In this document: piece after piece, positions 1 to 15,500 of the stretch
Numbering within the stretch: position 1 is the first letter of the stretch
Layout of the letters: every line of letters begins with the position of its first letter
Assembly (NCBI GenBank): GCA_038380795.1
Contig: CM076259.1
Span: 98,567,739 to 98,631,738 of the forward strand
Origin: Pyrocephalus nanus
Lineage: Eukaryota; Chordata; Aves; Passeriformes; Tyrannidae
Direction of reading: 5' to 3'
Length of the DNA stretch: 64,000 bases
The notes under the pieces: model-generated
Database searches by the model: none
The model's input: only the letters and a program-made list of their open reading frames with translations
What the model was told of the DNA's origin: nothing
Program-made: the position numbers and the translations under genes

Positions 1-2895
1 GATGTCCAAATACTGCATTTCATAACGCTTTTTGCCATAACCATTCAATATGTTTCAAATGGCTGCAGTGGAGCCTACAGTCATATCGCAACTATTGCTA
101 CTGCAGAGTGATTTTCATATCCAATGCAGAATTGATGGATATTGCAAAACTGAGCTGCTATAGTATGAGTTCCATCTCCAGGACAAAAACTGCTCACTGC
201 ATAAATTCAACATAATATATGTGGTATTAATAATGAGAAATAAAAGCACAGTGGGTATTAAATGCCTTCCCAAGAAGAGGTGTTTGGCTGGGTGTCACTC
301 TGCAAAGCCAGCTGTGCTGACTGCAGAGGTTACAGGCCCTGGCCTGACCCGGCTGTCTGTCATCTCCCCTTCACTGCAGATTAACGCCTGCCCCAGACTG
401 CCAGCAGGGCTGCTCCCAAGAGTATTCCAGCACCTTTTCAGCAGAAATAGACACGCCAAGAGAGCTCAGTACTGGAAGCCAGCCTGGACAACTGAGACTT
501 AACACAATGTGGGTCCCCGAAGTGGCTCTGCTGGACACCTGGAACAGTGCTGTGCAGTTAGGAGCAGCCTGTGAGGAACTGAGATGGAGACTTCTCCATC
601 CCAGCAAGCTGGAGAGGCAACGTGATCATAAGTGGGCCACACTTTGTCTGACATCACAAAGTGTCCTGGGTTTACACCCACAGACACTGTACCCCACAGG
701 CTTACAGACAAGCACTAAACCTGCTCTGATTATTTATCTTTGAAAGTCCCCAAGAGACTGAAGTGCTGAACACTACAGGTCTGGCAGATCTCTTTCATTT
801 AGGTATAGTTTTCTTAATGTGTATAAAAGGTGGAATGACTGTTCCTTACATTTCCTACGATAAATCTCCCCTGGAAACATCAAAAATCCATCTCCTTCCT
901 TCCAGATGATCCCATCCTTCCACACCAGGATCTCTTCAGAGGTTGGGTTTAGAAAGATGCTATCCTAACCCTGTGCCTCCAGTCCTCTACTTCAGCTTTT
1001 TATTGTTTCTATTTCTCCTTCTCTGTGAAAATTCATAAACTAGCTTTTATAACTATTCCTGTCATCCCAAAAGAAATTAAAGTGGAAACACGTGATTTTT
1101 GCCATTTTCCTTTCTGTCACAAAGATTGAAATAGCCACAGGGAAACTGCCTGCAGTGTTATCAGAATCACTTGTCTGTAGTTTGGCAAAGTTTAATCACT
1201 GGCAAGTCCTGGAGTTGTCTAAGGGCAGAATCCGGAAAACAGCTTTTAGCTCAGCACATTTGGGAGAGAGCTCCTCCTCAAACTAAAAGAACTACAGATG
1301 TTTTTATCTAAACTTAAATTCTACTGGAACTCGTAATGTACACGTCTTACTCTTTCAGCTATAAAATGTAGCCTCACTTTTTTCTGAAATGTTAACCTTG
1401 GGTAACTTCACTCAAAATCTGCCCAAATAATAAGATCTAAAAGCCATTAGAATAGCTCATTAGTTATGTAATTATGGCAACAGAACAGAGCCTCCTTTTT
1501 TGCTCAGCGGCAATAAAGATACTCCGAGATAATGCAAGGACATTAGTGATCTATATAGGACTTCAAATATGCCTGTAACCAAAACCTCTTTAAAGTACAG
1601 CCCGGGTTAAATAAACAGACTGATCATGACTCCTGTGAGCAGCACTGCTCAGCTGAGTTCAGCCACTGCATACCCAAAGGTCTTGCTGGATGAATATTCA
1701 AACAATGCATTCAGCCTCATGACCTGGGACTCTGCTAAACAAAATTCCAGGAGACCTTCGAGGTCTGATTCTCCACGACCTCCCTGGGAAAAGAATGTAA
1801 AGATTAAGGACCTGAAAGTGTAATGCAACAATCTAGAAGAAAATACAAACTGTACTGAACTAGAGTTGTGAAAAAGGTAAATAACTGCAAAGAGCCATAG
1901 CCACTTTGACAGACATCAAAACCACAATAGGGTCAGGGGAGGAGGGGAAGGGAAGAATATAGCATTGCTGTATCAAATAACAGCACATAATATGCCTAAG
2001 AAAAACCTTGCTGAAAATGGACATAAAATTCTGTCCACATACTGTGAAATTTTGCTGCTGTAGCCAAACTGGGGACCAAACTACATGAGAAAATGAGCCA
2101 GGAGTTGACACTACTCCATACTTAGAATGGCTGTGATGCTTAACACATTGTTCAAATACCCTCATTATCTAGAAGAATGAAATGCTAAAAGGTGTACTCC
2201 TTCCTTCATAGACATAAGCACAGACTTCGCAAAGATCTCACTTTTAAGAAGAAAAGTACTCTTTTATTTTTCAGTATCAGTGCTTACCTTGGACATAGAC
2301 AGTACAAAAACAACGAGGGAAATTTTTCCTCTACTTTCAGTTGTTGCATATGCAGACAACTGCAACCCTGTGCTAGGTGAGCACAAGAACAAGGAGTTCA
2401 TTGACTTCGATCTCACTAGGCACACAGTCTGTGGTCGCATGGGATATCTGTACAAAAGTTGTACCTACCCTGCCTGCTTGGGCTGGGGCTCCAGGCTGGG
2501 GCTCACACTCTGCTAGCACGGTACTAAAGTCAAGAACCCAAAACAGAGCTCCTCCTTTCTCCCTGCAGTCCCCACCAGCCCACAGGGCCAATTTCAGAAA
2601 TGCACTGAGGGCAGACCAGTGAGCCACAGCAAGAACGTTTCTTGCTTCTCAGCACCCAGATGCACTGTTGCTTTGCTTTATTCTTCCCAGCCCAATGCCG
2701 GCCACCTCAAAAGCACTTGGGGGACACAGACAACTCCAAGCATACAGGACACTCACGCTCACACAGCTGGTCACCAGGAGGCAGCAGAGCATGATTTTTC
2801 TTCCCACCCATCCATGACACTTCTGGGCTTACTTCAAGGGGGACCCAAGTACAAGTACAGCAGAGGTTTATTTGCACCAAGATCATATCTTACAC
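1..2895. other. No gene seen; unique AT-rich intronic sequence
   Basis: I see no coding exon, RNA gene or recognisable repeat in this stretch. The segment from about 300 to 720 and the one from 2460 to 2900 are somewhat richer in G+C and carry overlapping short frames on both strands, but none has a recognisable domain. Confidence 0.5.
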
Positions 2896-3500
2896 ACACA
2901 GAATCAAAGACTGGTTTGGGTTGGAAAGGACCTTAAAGATCATGTACTTCCAGTACCCTGCCACAGGCAGGTACACCTGTCACTAGGCCAAGCCACACTC
3001 AGAGTCCCATTCAGCCTGACCTTGAACAACTCCAGGGATGGGACACCCAGACTGTCTGCACAAACTGTTCTAGTCCCTTACCACCCTTATAGAGAAAAAT
3101 TTCTTCCTAAGATCTAATCCAAACCTATCTGCTTTCAGTTTAAAGCCATTCCCCCTTGTCCTTTCACTACATGCCCTTGTAAAAAGTCCCTCTCCAGCTC
3201 TCTTTAAGGTTCCCTTTAGGTACTGGAAGGTATTATAAGATCTCCCTGGAGCCTTCTCTTCTCCAGGATGAACAATCCCAACTCTCTCAGCCTGTTCTCA
3301 TAGGAGAGGTGCTCCAGCCCTCTGATCATCTTCATGGCCTTCCTCTGTACCCACTCCAACAGGTCCACATCCTTCTTATTTTGGGGGCCCCAGAGCTGGA
3401 GGCAGTACTCTTGGTGGGGTCCCACAAGAGTGGAGTAGAGGGGGAGAAGCACCTCCCTTGACCTGCCTAGGGTGCTCCTAGTAATGTGCTGGAAGAAACA
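2896..3500 (-). mobile_element. CR1 LINE fragment (3' end with RT C-terminus)
   Basis: The left edge carries the reverse complement of the CR1 3' terminus (a CACAGAATCA-type start followed by GGTTTGGGTTGGAAAGG). Reading the minus strand, an open stretch of about 90 codons near 3216-3500 matches the C-terminal end of the CR1 reverse transcriptase, with blocks such as [40 protein letters not shown] and RLRELGLF. The copy is 5'-truncated, as is usual for CR1. It is diverged but keeps a fairly long open frame, which suggests moderate age. It is in the same orientation as ARHGAP6 transcription. Confidence 0.9.
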
Positions 3501-6500
3501 CTTTGAAATAAAAGTAAGCAAAACACGTACAAGAAGAAATGGCAAGAAGATGAAAATACACAAAGGCTTTGCGTATTTTGCATTTCATCTTTGTAGTGGA
3601 AGGACTCTAACAAAGTAACACCCATACTTACTCTTTCTGAAATTAACTATTGACAGATGAAGATGAGAAAGAGCAGAAAAAAATGAGGGCCAGGTATAAT
3701 TTGCATCCAAGGGTTCTGGACACAAGAAATATAAATGACTGACAAAATAGATAATTGGTTTTTATTTATTTCTATAGAGATCTCTCCCTTTAGACAGCAG
3801 ACAAGTCATTATACCTCAGCTACAGACAGTGTATGACATCCTTAACACCCAGACTATATCTCCAAAAGAATAAAAACAAACTTTCAGTGTCAAAATTTAA
3901 TTTACCATCAACTTATGTTTTCTCATTGTATTGAAGAATTTATGTTAAATTCAAATAGTACATATCTGCTGATGAAGTTTAAAAGGAAGTAAACCACTCA
4001 ACTGGAGAACAAACTGCTTAATGATCTGTAGGATGCATCAAAGTGATAAACCAGCAAAGTGGTCTCCTCTGTTACAAACTATTTTGTTGATAATAAAGAG
4101 CATTTCTTTAGTTTGGCCCAGGTCTAGGACAGGTTTGCTTGAAGTTTGAAGACCTAATTGGAAGTAGGGAATTTTTTCCCTTCCAAATCTATACATACCT
4201 GACAGAAGCAGCTCATATAGCTCTAAAGTCTGAAAGAAATGGAAACCAAGAACAGTCCGTTCAGACACCTACACAGTCCTACCTACTGATGCTGTTCAGG
4301 AATTCTAACAAGTTAGTAATTGCCTTAGCTGTAGAGGCAAAGCACAGCTTGCTTTTTCAAACATCCTGAGTACATGGTGTAGGCTGAACATGCATCAGTG
4401 CATTTTGCAGTGTAGTTTCATGTAAAATCAGTCCTTCCACATGCTCCAAGGCTGTTCTAGGACGTGAACTTAACTAAGGTCAACAAGTGCAGATAATAGA
4501 GTGGCTTCAGAATGCACACACCTGATCCGAATTAAAATTATCATTTTAATGTATATCCAGTGTTAACAGTCTGATAACTCTCTCAGTTTGAACAGCAAAG
4601 CATGATTTTACACACTTTCCAGAGCTTCTCATATATGTAACTCAGTATTATTTAACCAATTTTATAACACTGATTTTCTGCCTCATAAACTGAATTCCAA
4701 GAACACATTACTACAAGTAAAACATGACCACATGCTACATACATTATGCAACATCTCTAACAGAGTATGTATGCAGTTTGACAGTCTGAATAGCAAAAGA
4801 AGTACCAAACTAACAAAAAGATTTTACTGCCATTGACACTCAACACATGAAGCAGCTTTCAATCAATACAAATCAATCCTGCAGGAAAACTATGAAATAT
4901 AATCCAAAAAGTTTTAAATCAAATCCCTCAGTTATTAAGTACACATTTAAAATCAGTGATCAAAATAAACTGCAAACCCAAAGATGTTTTAAAAGACTAC
5001 TAATAAAAACATAACTGAAGACCCAATCAAGAAGCAGACAAAGTGTTATAACTCAGATATGGAAAGCATATGTCATCCTTAGCACCTGTGAAGTTCTCAT
5101 AAAAGATTAAATAACAAACTTTGAGAATGCCAAAAGCATCTGAGGACAAAAGACAACTGAATACTTTTTACTTTTCCCTAGTTTACTGTAATTTTAATGA
5201 AATTACAGATGTGACTGACATTCCAGAAAAATTCTGCAGGTTTGGTGATATTCTCAGTGACATCTTTTCTTCTCCTTGATTAAAGGAAATTTTGCTTCTC
5301 TAGATACCCACAGCATATGTCTGCAGATACATTTATTTTAGCAATGGGATGAGGCAAAGTTTGGATGTTTACCTACTCACAGCAGACAAAAAAGCTTTGA
5401 CAAAGCTCTTTGCTCAGAATCCCCAAATCACTTCCAATTAGCCACATTTTCTCTGGGAGTCTGTTCCTTATTCCTGAAGTCTGTTTGCAACCCAGAGTTA
5501 TATCATCCTAAAGAAATTAACCCCATTTTAAAGAGTTAAAAGTGAATGCATTTTCACAAAAATAGCCAATCTTCAATTCAACTGAGCTCTGAAAGCCAGT
5601 GGGGGACCTCAGGGAAACTGAAGACACGGAATAGGAGAGGGCACCTCACCTACCCCCGTCATTAGCCAGGGAAATTCAAAAAGCATTTTAATCATCTTAA
5701 TGGCACAGATCCCAACAAACCCCAATAAACCAGAACAGAGTGGAAATAAGATAATAAAGACACTGAATGAGGACTGAACATTTTTCAGATTAGAACTAAA
5801 AGAGCTCTGGCCTTCTGCAGGCCCTTGTTTATACAGATTGTGCTGAAGTGGGTGGAATTTTAATCATTTCATTGGCAGCTCACCATTAACAAAGCCAAAC
5901 AAAACAACAGAAAAGAAATCAACTGCAACAACTCCACATTTCCACACATATATAGACTCTAACAAAATAACTGTTATTCTTTTTAATATTCACAGAATTC
6001 TGATCTGGATAGACCAACTTAAACAAAACAAAACAAAAACAAAACAAAACAACAAAAAAACAAACCAAACAAACAAAAAAAATCCTTCTCTTTCAGACTT
6101 AGCATGTTGGCAGTCAATAAGTGCAATCCCACACGAGGCCACCTCATGAGAACACAAAGTGTTCAGACCTAGAAACTTTTTATGATAAAACTGCTTGTAT
6201 AACTTTGACTCTAAACTCAAGTGGGAAGCAGTCATCAATTACACCGTCACCCAGAGCATGATGCTCTACACGTTTTTTCTATAACTCTAAACACAATAAC
6301 GTTGTTGGAAAAAGCAGTGGATACACAGTCACATGCAAAAACAAAAAGCACCTGTGAAAGTCACATAATAAAAGTCACCAGTTACACAATATGTTCTTCC
6401 TAAAACACAGAAAAGCCCTAAGAATGTAAAGAGACAGCCAATCTAAACTTTCAGCTAAATTAGCTCCGTGGAATACTTCTTCACTGACAGATCCAGGAGT

Positions 6501-9500
6501 TGCTCTGCACCCTTTGCTCCAGCTGGCTCTTCTCCCTACCCAGGGGCAGGACTAGGGCTCACACTAGACCTTCTTGTCCCGCTCCCTCGCCTCTTCACTT
6601 CTACATGAAAGAAAAAGAGTTACACACAAGGGAAGCAAGATACAACGTATCCATGTGGCTCCTTTGTGTCAGCAGATGGAGATCAGCTCCCTGGCACATC
6701 CCTGTCCTGAAGCGACACTTTTGGAGATGTACCAGGTGCATGTCTCAGTTTGCTCACCTGCACCTGACAAGCCAAAGCTCCTACTCCTATGCTAGACTAG
6801 TACTGGATATGAAGATGTGAAGATAATTTACTAAACACAATCTTAAAGAGGACTTTGGAGGAAAATATTATGCTCTAGAGCTTCCTCAGTTGTGAGGCCA
6901 ATAACAAATCTTTATTTTTGTCCAGTTTTCACACGTACAATTCAGCCTGCCAGAGCCAAATGTGGGAAACATTCAGTTCTTTATTTGTGCACAAATTACT
7001 CATGCACGAAACTATATAGGAACATACACATGTACAAGGAATATATTTGTAATTATATTGTTCTTTTAAATCTTATCTTTTCATCTGCATATTTGTTTCT
7101 GTCTGATCTCAGCATGTATAGGTGAAATCATATTTATACTGAAACATCAAAATGAGTGATGTCCTTCAATTCAAGAGATACAGAACATAATACTGCTTGT
7201 ATATATAAAGACAAAATAATTAATATCCTGTTGAATGGTACTTCTTATATGAACAACATGTCAACTGACTGTCTCTCAAGTTTGGTAAGACATTTAAGCA
7301 AAGCTATGTAATACCCCATACAAAAATGACTAAAAGTATTTTGTCACAAATACTATCTTATAAATGACTTGTGTTAATTCATCAGTTGCAAACAGCATAA
7401 TGGATAACTCAAAAATCATCCACATTTGGTATCTCTTTCCCATTCAGTATATTGGAGCGAGTCATAAAAGCAACAGACTTTCTAGACAGATGTTGCTTAT
7501 TTCTCTCTACTTCATAAATACAGTCTCTCTATGAAGATCTGCCTAAGCCATGACATACTGAGTCATTTACAGAACAAAGAAGGACAGTAAAGTGAGAGAA
7601 GTCTCAAAATTAAGTAAGACTGTGGATGTAGGAAGTCTGGAAAGAGACAGACCTCATCTTAAATAAAAGATTATCAAGAGACTCCTGCAGGGCTGTACTT
7701 GAGTCAGACACAGTATTGCTTATGGAACTGAAACGCAGCAGTGATTGACGGGACAGCTTAAAGAAATATGCACACCTACCCAAAATTTCCAAAATGTTTT
7801 TTTAAAGAAATATGGTAAATATGAAACAGTGTCAAGTAAAAACAAATCAGGTCCTTATCTCACTGCTGCAGCTGACATTGTATTACAGCTTCCCAGCAGG
7901 TGTTCATGTAAGATTTGGCATGCTAAAATCTAAAAAATACAGTCCTCCCTATTACAAGAAGGCAAATTAACGGTAAAAACAAGCCCCCATCACAGACAGA
8001 AATAAATACCATCAAGTGAAGACCGCAACAGCGTTCTGACATCAGTCAGTGTGATCAGTGTGATCTACAGCTTTTTTGACTTAATATAAATTTTCATTAT
8101 ATTAAAATAAGCACATGTATTAAAAATGGACCATTTGTTGGGAACCTAGACAAAAAAAATTGTATTGCTTCAGTCCAAAAAAGTAACCAGGATACCCTCT
8201 GTTTTTCCAGTATAAAGGGCAGTATTTCCTTCATGAGCATTACACGACCATCCCTAATTTTAAAGCTGACTTATTTTTAACCTTTTCCTGTTAGGAAGGG
8301 CAGGGTGTTTACACATCTGTTGAAACACCACACCATTTGCAAAGTCACATCTAATTGAGTCCATAAAATGTTAAGACATATTTTAAATAAGACCACCACT
8401 AATAAAGAAATCATGCCAAATAATATCAGCATGCTGCTTGATAAAGCTTCATGTTTGTTGGCTATATTAATCTCCCTAATTTTTTTTTTTTAAAGGCAGA
8501 ACTTGCTACAAAAGCCTCTGATTTTCTGACTAGAAATATTTTTCCTACAGATTAATGCCTAGCATTTTTGCAAAACAATAAAGGCATGGCCCTTTGAAGT
8601 CTGGTACATTCTAGCAGGATAAATGCACCATAAATATTAATTAATGTGAGTTGCTTCATGTGAGCAACTCTCTCCTACTATATCTGTGAGCAGACTTGGA
8701 GCCCAGTATCAGAAATCAAACAAAAGTTGATATATATGCCTTTAAGGAGAGACAACTGTATCCTTTTAAAATTGAAAACCTTATTTTTTCAAACAGTTTA
8801 AAGAGATTCGTCAGCTGAGATGAAATACATATTTTAGCTAATTCTAAGATTCACCTTCGTAATTGCCATTTAAAAGATTTGAACAGAAAAATATGTAAAA
8901 TCTTACACATTAAATATTCACTCAAGAGTATAATTTTTCCTGTCCTGTTAATGGTATTCCATGTATTTAATAGCAGGGGAGTGAAAAGTGCTTTTGCATG
9001 TCTTAATGCTTAAAGCATATTGCCATTTCCCTAATTTCAAACCTACCGTTTTCTGTATGTTCAGAACTCCATTGCTTCTACTCTTTCAGCAAAATAAACT
9101 TTTTTAAGCAAAGTTGCCTCCTCCTGATTTTAACACCACGCAAAGCCCACCTTTACAACTCAAGCGGGGAGAAAGGTGAAGGAGCAGCGTACCAGGTACC
9201 TTACCCCCGCCCCCCGTGAAGGGACATCCAAGACAGGTCTCGTGGGTGAGGCAGCACAGGCAGAGCATTGCAGGCCCTTTGGGGAGCCCCTGGGTCACAG
9301 GGCATCCCACAGGGCAGGGGGACACCTACTCAAGGACAGCCAGGCATGTTCAGCTGTCTCACCAGTGCCACCACTGCTGCACAGCAGCCCTGCAGTGGCC
9401 AATTACCAAGCGAGCCAATTACCAGCCTGGGCGGGCAGAGCTGCCCCATGAGTCACAACTGCACAGGGAAAGCTTCCTGCGCATCTGCCTCCAAACCAAC

Positions 9501-12500
9501 AAATTTAGAGCTGGCAGAGCAGGCTTCACTGCATCTGCCACTGGATCCTTTGTGCTGTCCTAAAAGGAGATGTTTGTTCAGAAAAGGGTAAATCATTAGG
9601 TTACTCTTGGTAATGGCTAACTACCAGGGCAACGACTTCTGCAAAAGCCATCAGTGCCCTAACAAGGCCGAAATATTAAACCCCAGACAAGGAGTTGCCT
9701 GTTCCATTCTTACCTTCTCATACAAGGCACTGAAATACCCATCTTAAAGGATGAAAAATAAAAATTAATTCTTTCAAGTGACAAGGTCAGCAATAATTCA
9801 TGCCATGTTCCTGAATTTGCATTTCCAAGTAAGATATTTGGCCTCTTAAATGAAGAACAGGGTCTTCAGGTTGTGGTGGTTTTGCGGCATCTTTTCTCAT
9901 TTTTTCCCCAGTACTAAAAAAGCGGCCACTGGAAAACTAATTTTCACTGAAATATGTTTCCTTCTCATCAAAGCAAGTTCTCGCAGGAGTAATCCCTGGT
10001 CTGAGAAGGATAATACACTTCTGAAGAGCACCAGGACCAGGACCAGGAAATGCAGCATGCAACCTTGGCTATAATACCCACCAACTTCCTTCTGAGATGT
10101 ATTAACCAACTTCCAAGCTTGACAGTCTGTCTCCAAAAAGGTACTGAACGGAGGACATGAAGACACCCATCGAAATGAAAGGCAGTAAGATGCTTTGGCA
10201 TGCACCCCTCCTTGTCAGGGGGCTGAGGTGCTGAAAAAGATAAATGCTGTGCCTGGCTCTGTGCCCCACAGGCTGCTGTGGTCCAGCACTGGGTATGGGC
10301 AGGAATGGAGCTCCAGACAATGAAGCACTCCAGACTACTGTGTATGGTTGAAGGTTGGTGTGCCCTTCTCATACAGAAACAGTAAAAGAAGGTATTTAGA
10401 GAAGAGGCTTACTATTACTGCTGCTGAGAGAGTAACAGTTCAGAAATAGTTAAGTAGTCATAAAAAACAGGAGAGAAACCCTGAATTTCATGGTTAGCAA
10501 CACTGGGGGAGGCTCAGCACAACTGTTATGTATAAACCACCAGTAGCTGCTTTCTCCTACATCATCTATACCTTTATTAAAGCACAGGCTTGAAAACTCA
10601 AGTGTTTTCATACAGAATTACAGAGCTAAGTTTCAAGGCAAACATATGTAAACACCCATTAAGGTAACTGTTAATAATTCACAGCAAGATACCAGGTCTT
10701 CATTAAGACATTTAATCTGCAAAGAAAACATTGCAAAAAGTCCTTGGAATAAACTGAGTAAGTTTCAAACAAAAGGAATTAGTGTATTTGTATTGTTCAT
10801 CAAACCTTTCTTTTGCTGCTCTTAGAAATTTATTTTTAAAAAAGTGTTTCTGCCTAGGGTGTAAATTTGTGTATGCAAAATCATACACATAAGCTCTTCC
10901 CTTTTGGACAGTGATACTTCTGCCTTTGCCAGCCAAAAGGGCAGCATCAGGCTGTATCAGGTGTCAACCAGACATCAGGATTCAGTAGCCAACCACAGGG
11001 GATGGTACTCAACAACTACCACAGCAGCTGGGTAACAGGTCCAAGGTGCACTGTTCCCCCACATTTGGCAGAGCAATGGGGTAAAACCAACACTGCTCAC
11101 GGAGAGCAAGAAAGAATATTGTAAGACACCTTTTGGGAAGAAGAGTAAAACTGCCCCAGGCAAGGGACTGCCAGAGAGCCAGGCGGGTTCCAGCTGGGAC
11201 AGGAGACAAGTGGGTTGGTGAGGTATCACTACATGGGCAATTGCTGAACTTGGTTTTATGATTCAGTTCTGGGTAATCTCACACCAAAAGGGTGTCAAAC
11301 TCCTTTCACAGTACAAGCATGACCCATTACCACCCAAGTAAGGTATAACATGTGCTAGTCAAAGCAGACTTAAGTACTGTAGACATGAAAGTAGACTGAT
11401 ACTTAAATTCATTTATTTTTAATGAATTATTATTGTGATTTACAAGACTGTTATATTTTAATAGATTTCTTAGCTTACTCACTGTGGGACCACAACACTA
11501 CTTTGGGACTTCAATAGACATATGCCACAGCCACATACCACATCAGCTTCCCAGTTTAGGCCAGAGATCTTTACATCTGCACTGTGCATCTATCTACACA
11601 TACTCTCCAGGACATGGGGAAAATCTCAGGCCCGTGGAAAGAGAGGCAGGAAGTCAATAAAGCTCAGTACGTGCAGTATTCCTCTTATCATTTACCTCCA
11701 TCGAGGAACTAAAAGAAATTATATTTATACACACATTGTCAATACACAGCCTTTTCAACACAAAATCCAGATAGAAATTCTGTGCAGACTGCTATCTTCT
11801 CAGTGGCTCTGGTATTCTCTTTCCTTACCTTTCCAATACAGTGCAGCTCTGCTTATGTGCATCCACAATACTCTGCAAAGATTTCTTGGCTTTGATGAAG
11901 TCACCTTTTTCTATGCAGCATTCCACTGCACCTCAGCCTGTTATTACACCAATCATTAAACATATCCCTCCCTAACTAGTCCTATCCTCTCCATCATCCT
12001 CATCTACTGCCTATGTCCATCCCACCCTCTCAGGTCTCTGTTACTGAGTTTTGTGCGCTGGGAACTTAAATCCTCCCCTCATTCTTGGAAAAATTACCAC
12101 TAAATAATGTTTTATTGTATTATATTATAATAATTTATTATCTCCATGGTTTAAGACTCTCTAAAACTTAGCAAGAGCAAAACATTTTGCTTGCTGAGGC
12201 CACTAAATATCACAAAATAGTCTCTGTGCAATGCTTGGTTCAACTATATCTATCTGTTGTCTCTTATGTAAAATTTTTGGAAATAAAGTCTCTCGTGTTT
12301 ATACACCTTGTAATGTGATGTTCTAACCCACAAATAGGGTGCCAAAACACTATGGTAATGTAAAAATTACCTCTACAATGCAGAGGGACCTGTGATGCAG
12401 GGATGCCCACACACATCCTCTGGATTCTGCATGGATTTGCACACTGTTGGATGCCCATTTCTGTCCCTCAACCCCCTAATGCAAGGGAAGAAACAACAGA

Positions 12501-15500
12501 TACTCTTATCAGTGAGCTTTACTGTCTCGTCCCAAATTTGGGCATAATCCCAGTTTAAACCAGTTATCTAACAGCTAAATATAATTTCTCTAGGCTGGAT
12601 ATTCCAGAAATAGTATTTCCAGAAATAACTAATGCTGCATCGTCTTCACCCCATCAGGGAAACACCCGACAGCAACTGCCAAACCCCACCCAAACCCACT
12701 GCCCTACTCAGTAGGGCCATGTGGCACAGAGACCTAGCCCTCACAGCAGACACTTCCCACACTCCTGCACGGATTAGCCATCAAATCCATGGACTCACCT
12801 GCAGCTCTGATTTTTCAAGCCTTTTCCCTTTCTAGTGCTTCAATGAGCTACTCCTAGGCAGCTCCTAAGGACCAAGCGATTGCCTCTCCACTCTTTCTGC
12901 CCCACTCTCTGGGAGAAAGTCAGAAGATACTCTTAAGAACCATCTGAGCTGTGCATACTGTAAATAAAATAAATATTCTTACAGAGTGGATGTAGACCTA
13001 ATTCATAGTACCAGGGGAGGAAGAAGGAAAGAGCAAAAACCTTCTTAGCCCCTGCAGCAAAATCTACTGTTGATCCATTTCCAAGCTGGGCAAATTAATT
13101 TCTCTCTCAGTGGTCTTGAACACTCTCTGAACTCTTTTAATTCAAATATTTCCTAAAAAGCTGTGAAGAACAAAAGCAAAACCAGAAACAGAGTATTTCC
13201 AGAGTTACCCTCATACAAAGCATGGAAACAGAAATTCTTCATTTCTTTCAAATTCAGTACGTTAGATCCTTTTCTACACATTGATGTTGTGCCAGTTGAG
13301 TATAAACCACTCTAAAATAGAGGCAAAATCTCTCCAATTCTCTCTGGAGGCAACTGACCTCCAGCGATTTGATCTCTCAACCACTCACTTGCCTCCTTGT
13401 TCTGGAAGCTCCTCCATGAAAAGCATCTGGAGGAGTTTGGTAGGGACACCTCATGTCATCTGAATCGAGCATGGTGGTCCCTGGTGTGGTGGCACACACA
13501 GAATGTGGAGCTGCTGTACTGGAATGCAAAGCAGTATCCCATTGACTCACCACACTAAACATTCAAAGACATGTCTGAGGAGCCCCAGCTCTACCCACTA
13601 CAAACTTCTCCCACCCTGCTTTGCAGTGTCTCATCTCCAGGAAACCACATCTCATAACTGGGATGACATTTCCTGACAAAATTAAAGAGATGGACAATAA
13701 AACCTTGAATTACATTATTAAGAAATGGTACATTTTACATTATTTTTCTTTTCCTTGACATTGTATGGTGCAATGTTGTATAAGTAACAGCTTTTTAGTA
13801 ACCTGGACTCCAGATGTACTTAGTTTATTGTGAAATAGTCAAACTAACATTTTTGCATGTGGCAATCATTCACGGAAGAGAAAGATCCAGACACAAAGAA
13901 TATTTTCCATGCAGAAATAAAACACAGAAAAAATAATTTGCAGGTTTAGAAAGAAAGAAACAATATATGTATTAAATATAAATATATTTTACAGGCAAAC
14001 ATCTTGTCACAAAGTTAAATAATTCCCCTGCAGTTCCTAATTCCAACCATCCCAGAGCACCTCCAGTTTCCTTTTCTCTTATTGTATTCCTAAATTTTTC
14101 CCCTTCCTCTCATCACACACTTGCAGCCCAGCTGTCCTGGGCAACTACATCTCACAGATGGTGTGACAGTGTAGAGATGCAATTCCCAATTTCCCTCCTT
14201 AGGGGTTAAACTGCAGGCTTCACTAAGGTTTGCCAAACAAATTAGAGCACTTCACCACTGCACAAAACAATCACTACTAAGACAAGCCTCAGCAACTCAA
14301 TCTCTTATCCCAAAATTCATATATGGTACCTTCAGTGCATCAACACAACAGCTACCCCATTTGCATCTCCCGCTGCGCTCACTGATCTCCAGATCTCTGT
14401 TCAGTCATCCCAGTCTTTCCCAAATTTTCCCTACCCTTCTCAGCAAGGCTTCTCTGTCTCTCTGCTTGAAAAGACTGGGTTATAAAATAACCAAAATAGT
14501 GGGAAAAAAAAAAATAACCTTTGGACTAGATGGAAGGTCCCATTACACTCTCCACATGCTGCTTGTTCTGTGTCCTTGACAGCTCAGCAGCTGCTTCTGC
14601 TGCACCCACACCCCCAGCCCTCAAACCTGGAAGCAGATCCCTTCCCTTGCTCCTCTGGCCTTTTATTACTGACTCCAAGGAACATGCCAAGCAAACTCAC
14701 CTTTGCTTTTTGGTGTTCAGCTTCCTCTAGTCTTGGATTTTCTTTCAACAGGGGTCATCAAGCAAGCCCCTGTGTAGCTCTCCCTGTGTAAATTCTATAG
14801 AAATCTTCCACACTCTCCTTGGGAACATCCTAACAAATTGTTCCATTCCAGGTTTGCTTAGATTTGGCCCAGATGTTGCCCACCATATTTCTTCTTTCCT
14901 CTTGGCTTGCACTCCATCTGTCAGAGTTAGATCCAGCACAAGAACAGCTCCTGCTTTCCTACAAATGCTCTGGTCCTATTTTAATTAAGGAGCCAGTCAC
15001 CCTCTGGCACAGCACTATGGTTATTAAATGCCTTTATCTAACTAAGGGAGCACATTTCAAAAAAACTGTAAGGAAGACAGGACTAAATAATTCACTGCAA
15101 GAATCTCATTCTTTTCAGCTGTAATTCACGTTACATCTTCAGCCTGCTATCTTCAGCTCAAAAAAGTTCTATAGTTAAATCTCAAGCTGAATGCTAAGCC
15201 CAGACAGCTGGACTTGGTCTAGAAGAAGGGTGTCCAAGAGCTCAAACCATTTAGGAAAGGTGTCCTGCCACCTGAGACCACAACTACCACAGCTGCAGTA
15301 TGGCCATAAAGATGAGACAGATCATTGCTTCTCACAATGTTTCTATTTCCAAGATGCAAAAGCTCTTTGACTTGTCAAGTGGTGAGTGCTCTCTCTGTTC
15401 CCTACTCCTGTGATCAGAATTAAGTAGCTTTGGTGGAAAAGTCTGTGACTGTGGAGCACAAGAAATATGGATGATGCCCCATTATCTCTACCAACTCCTC

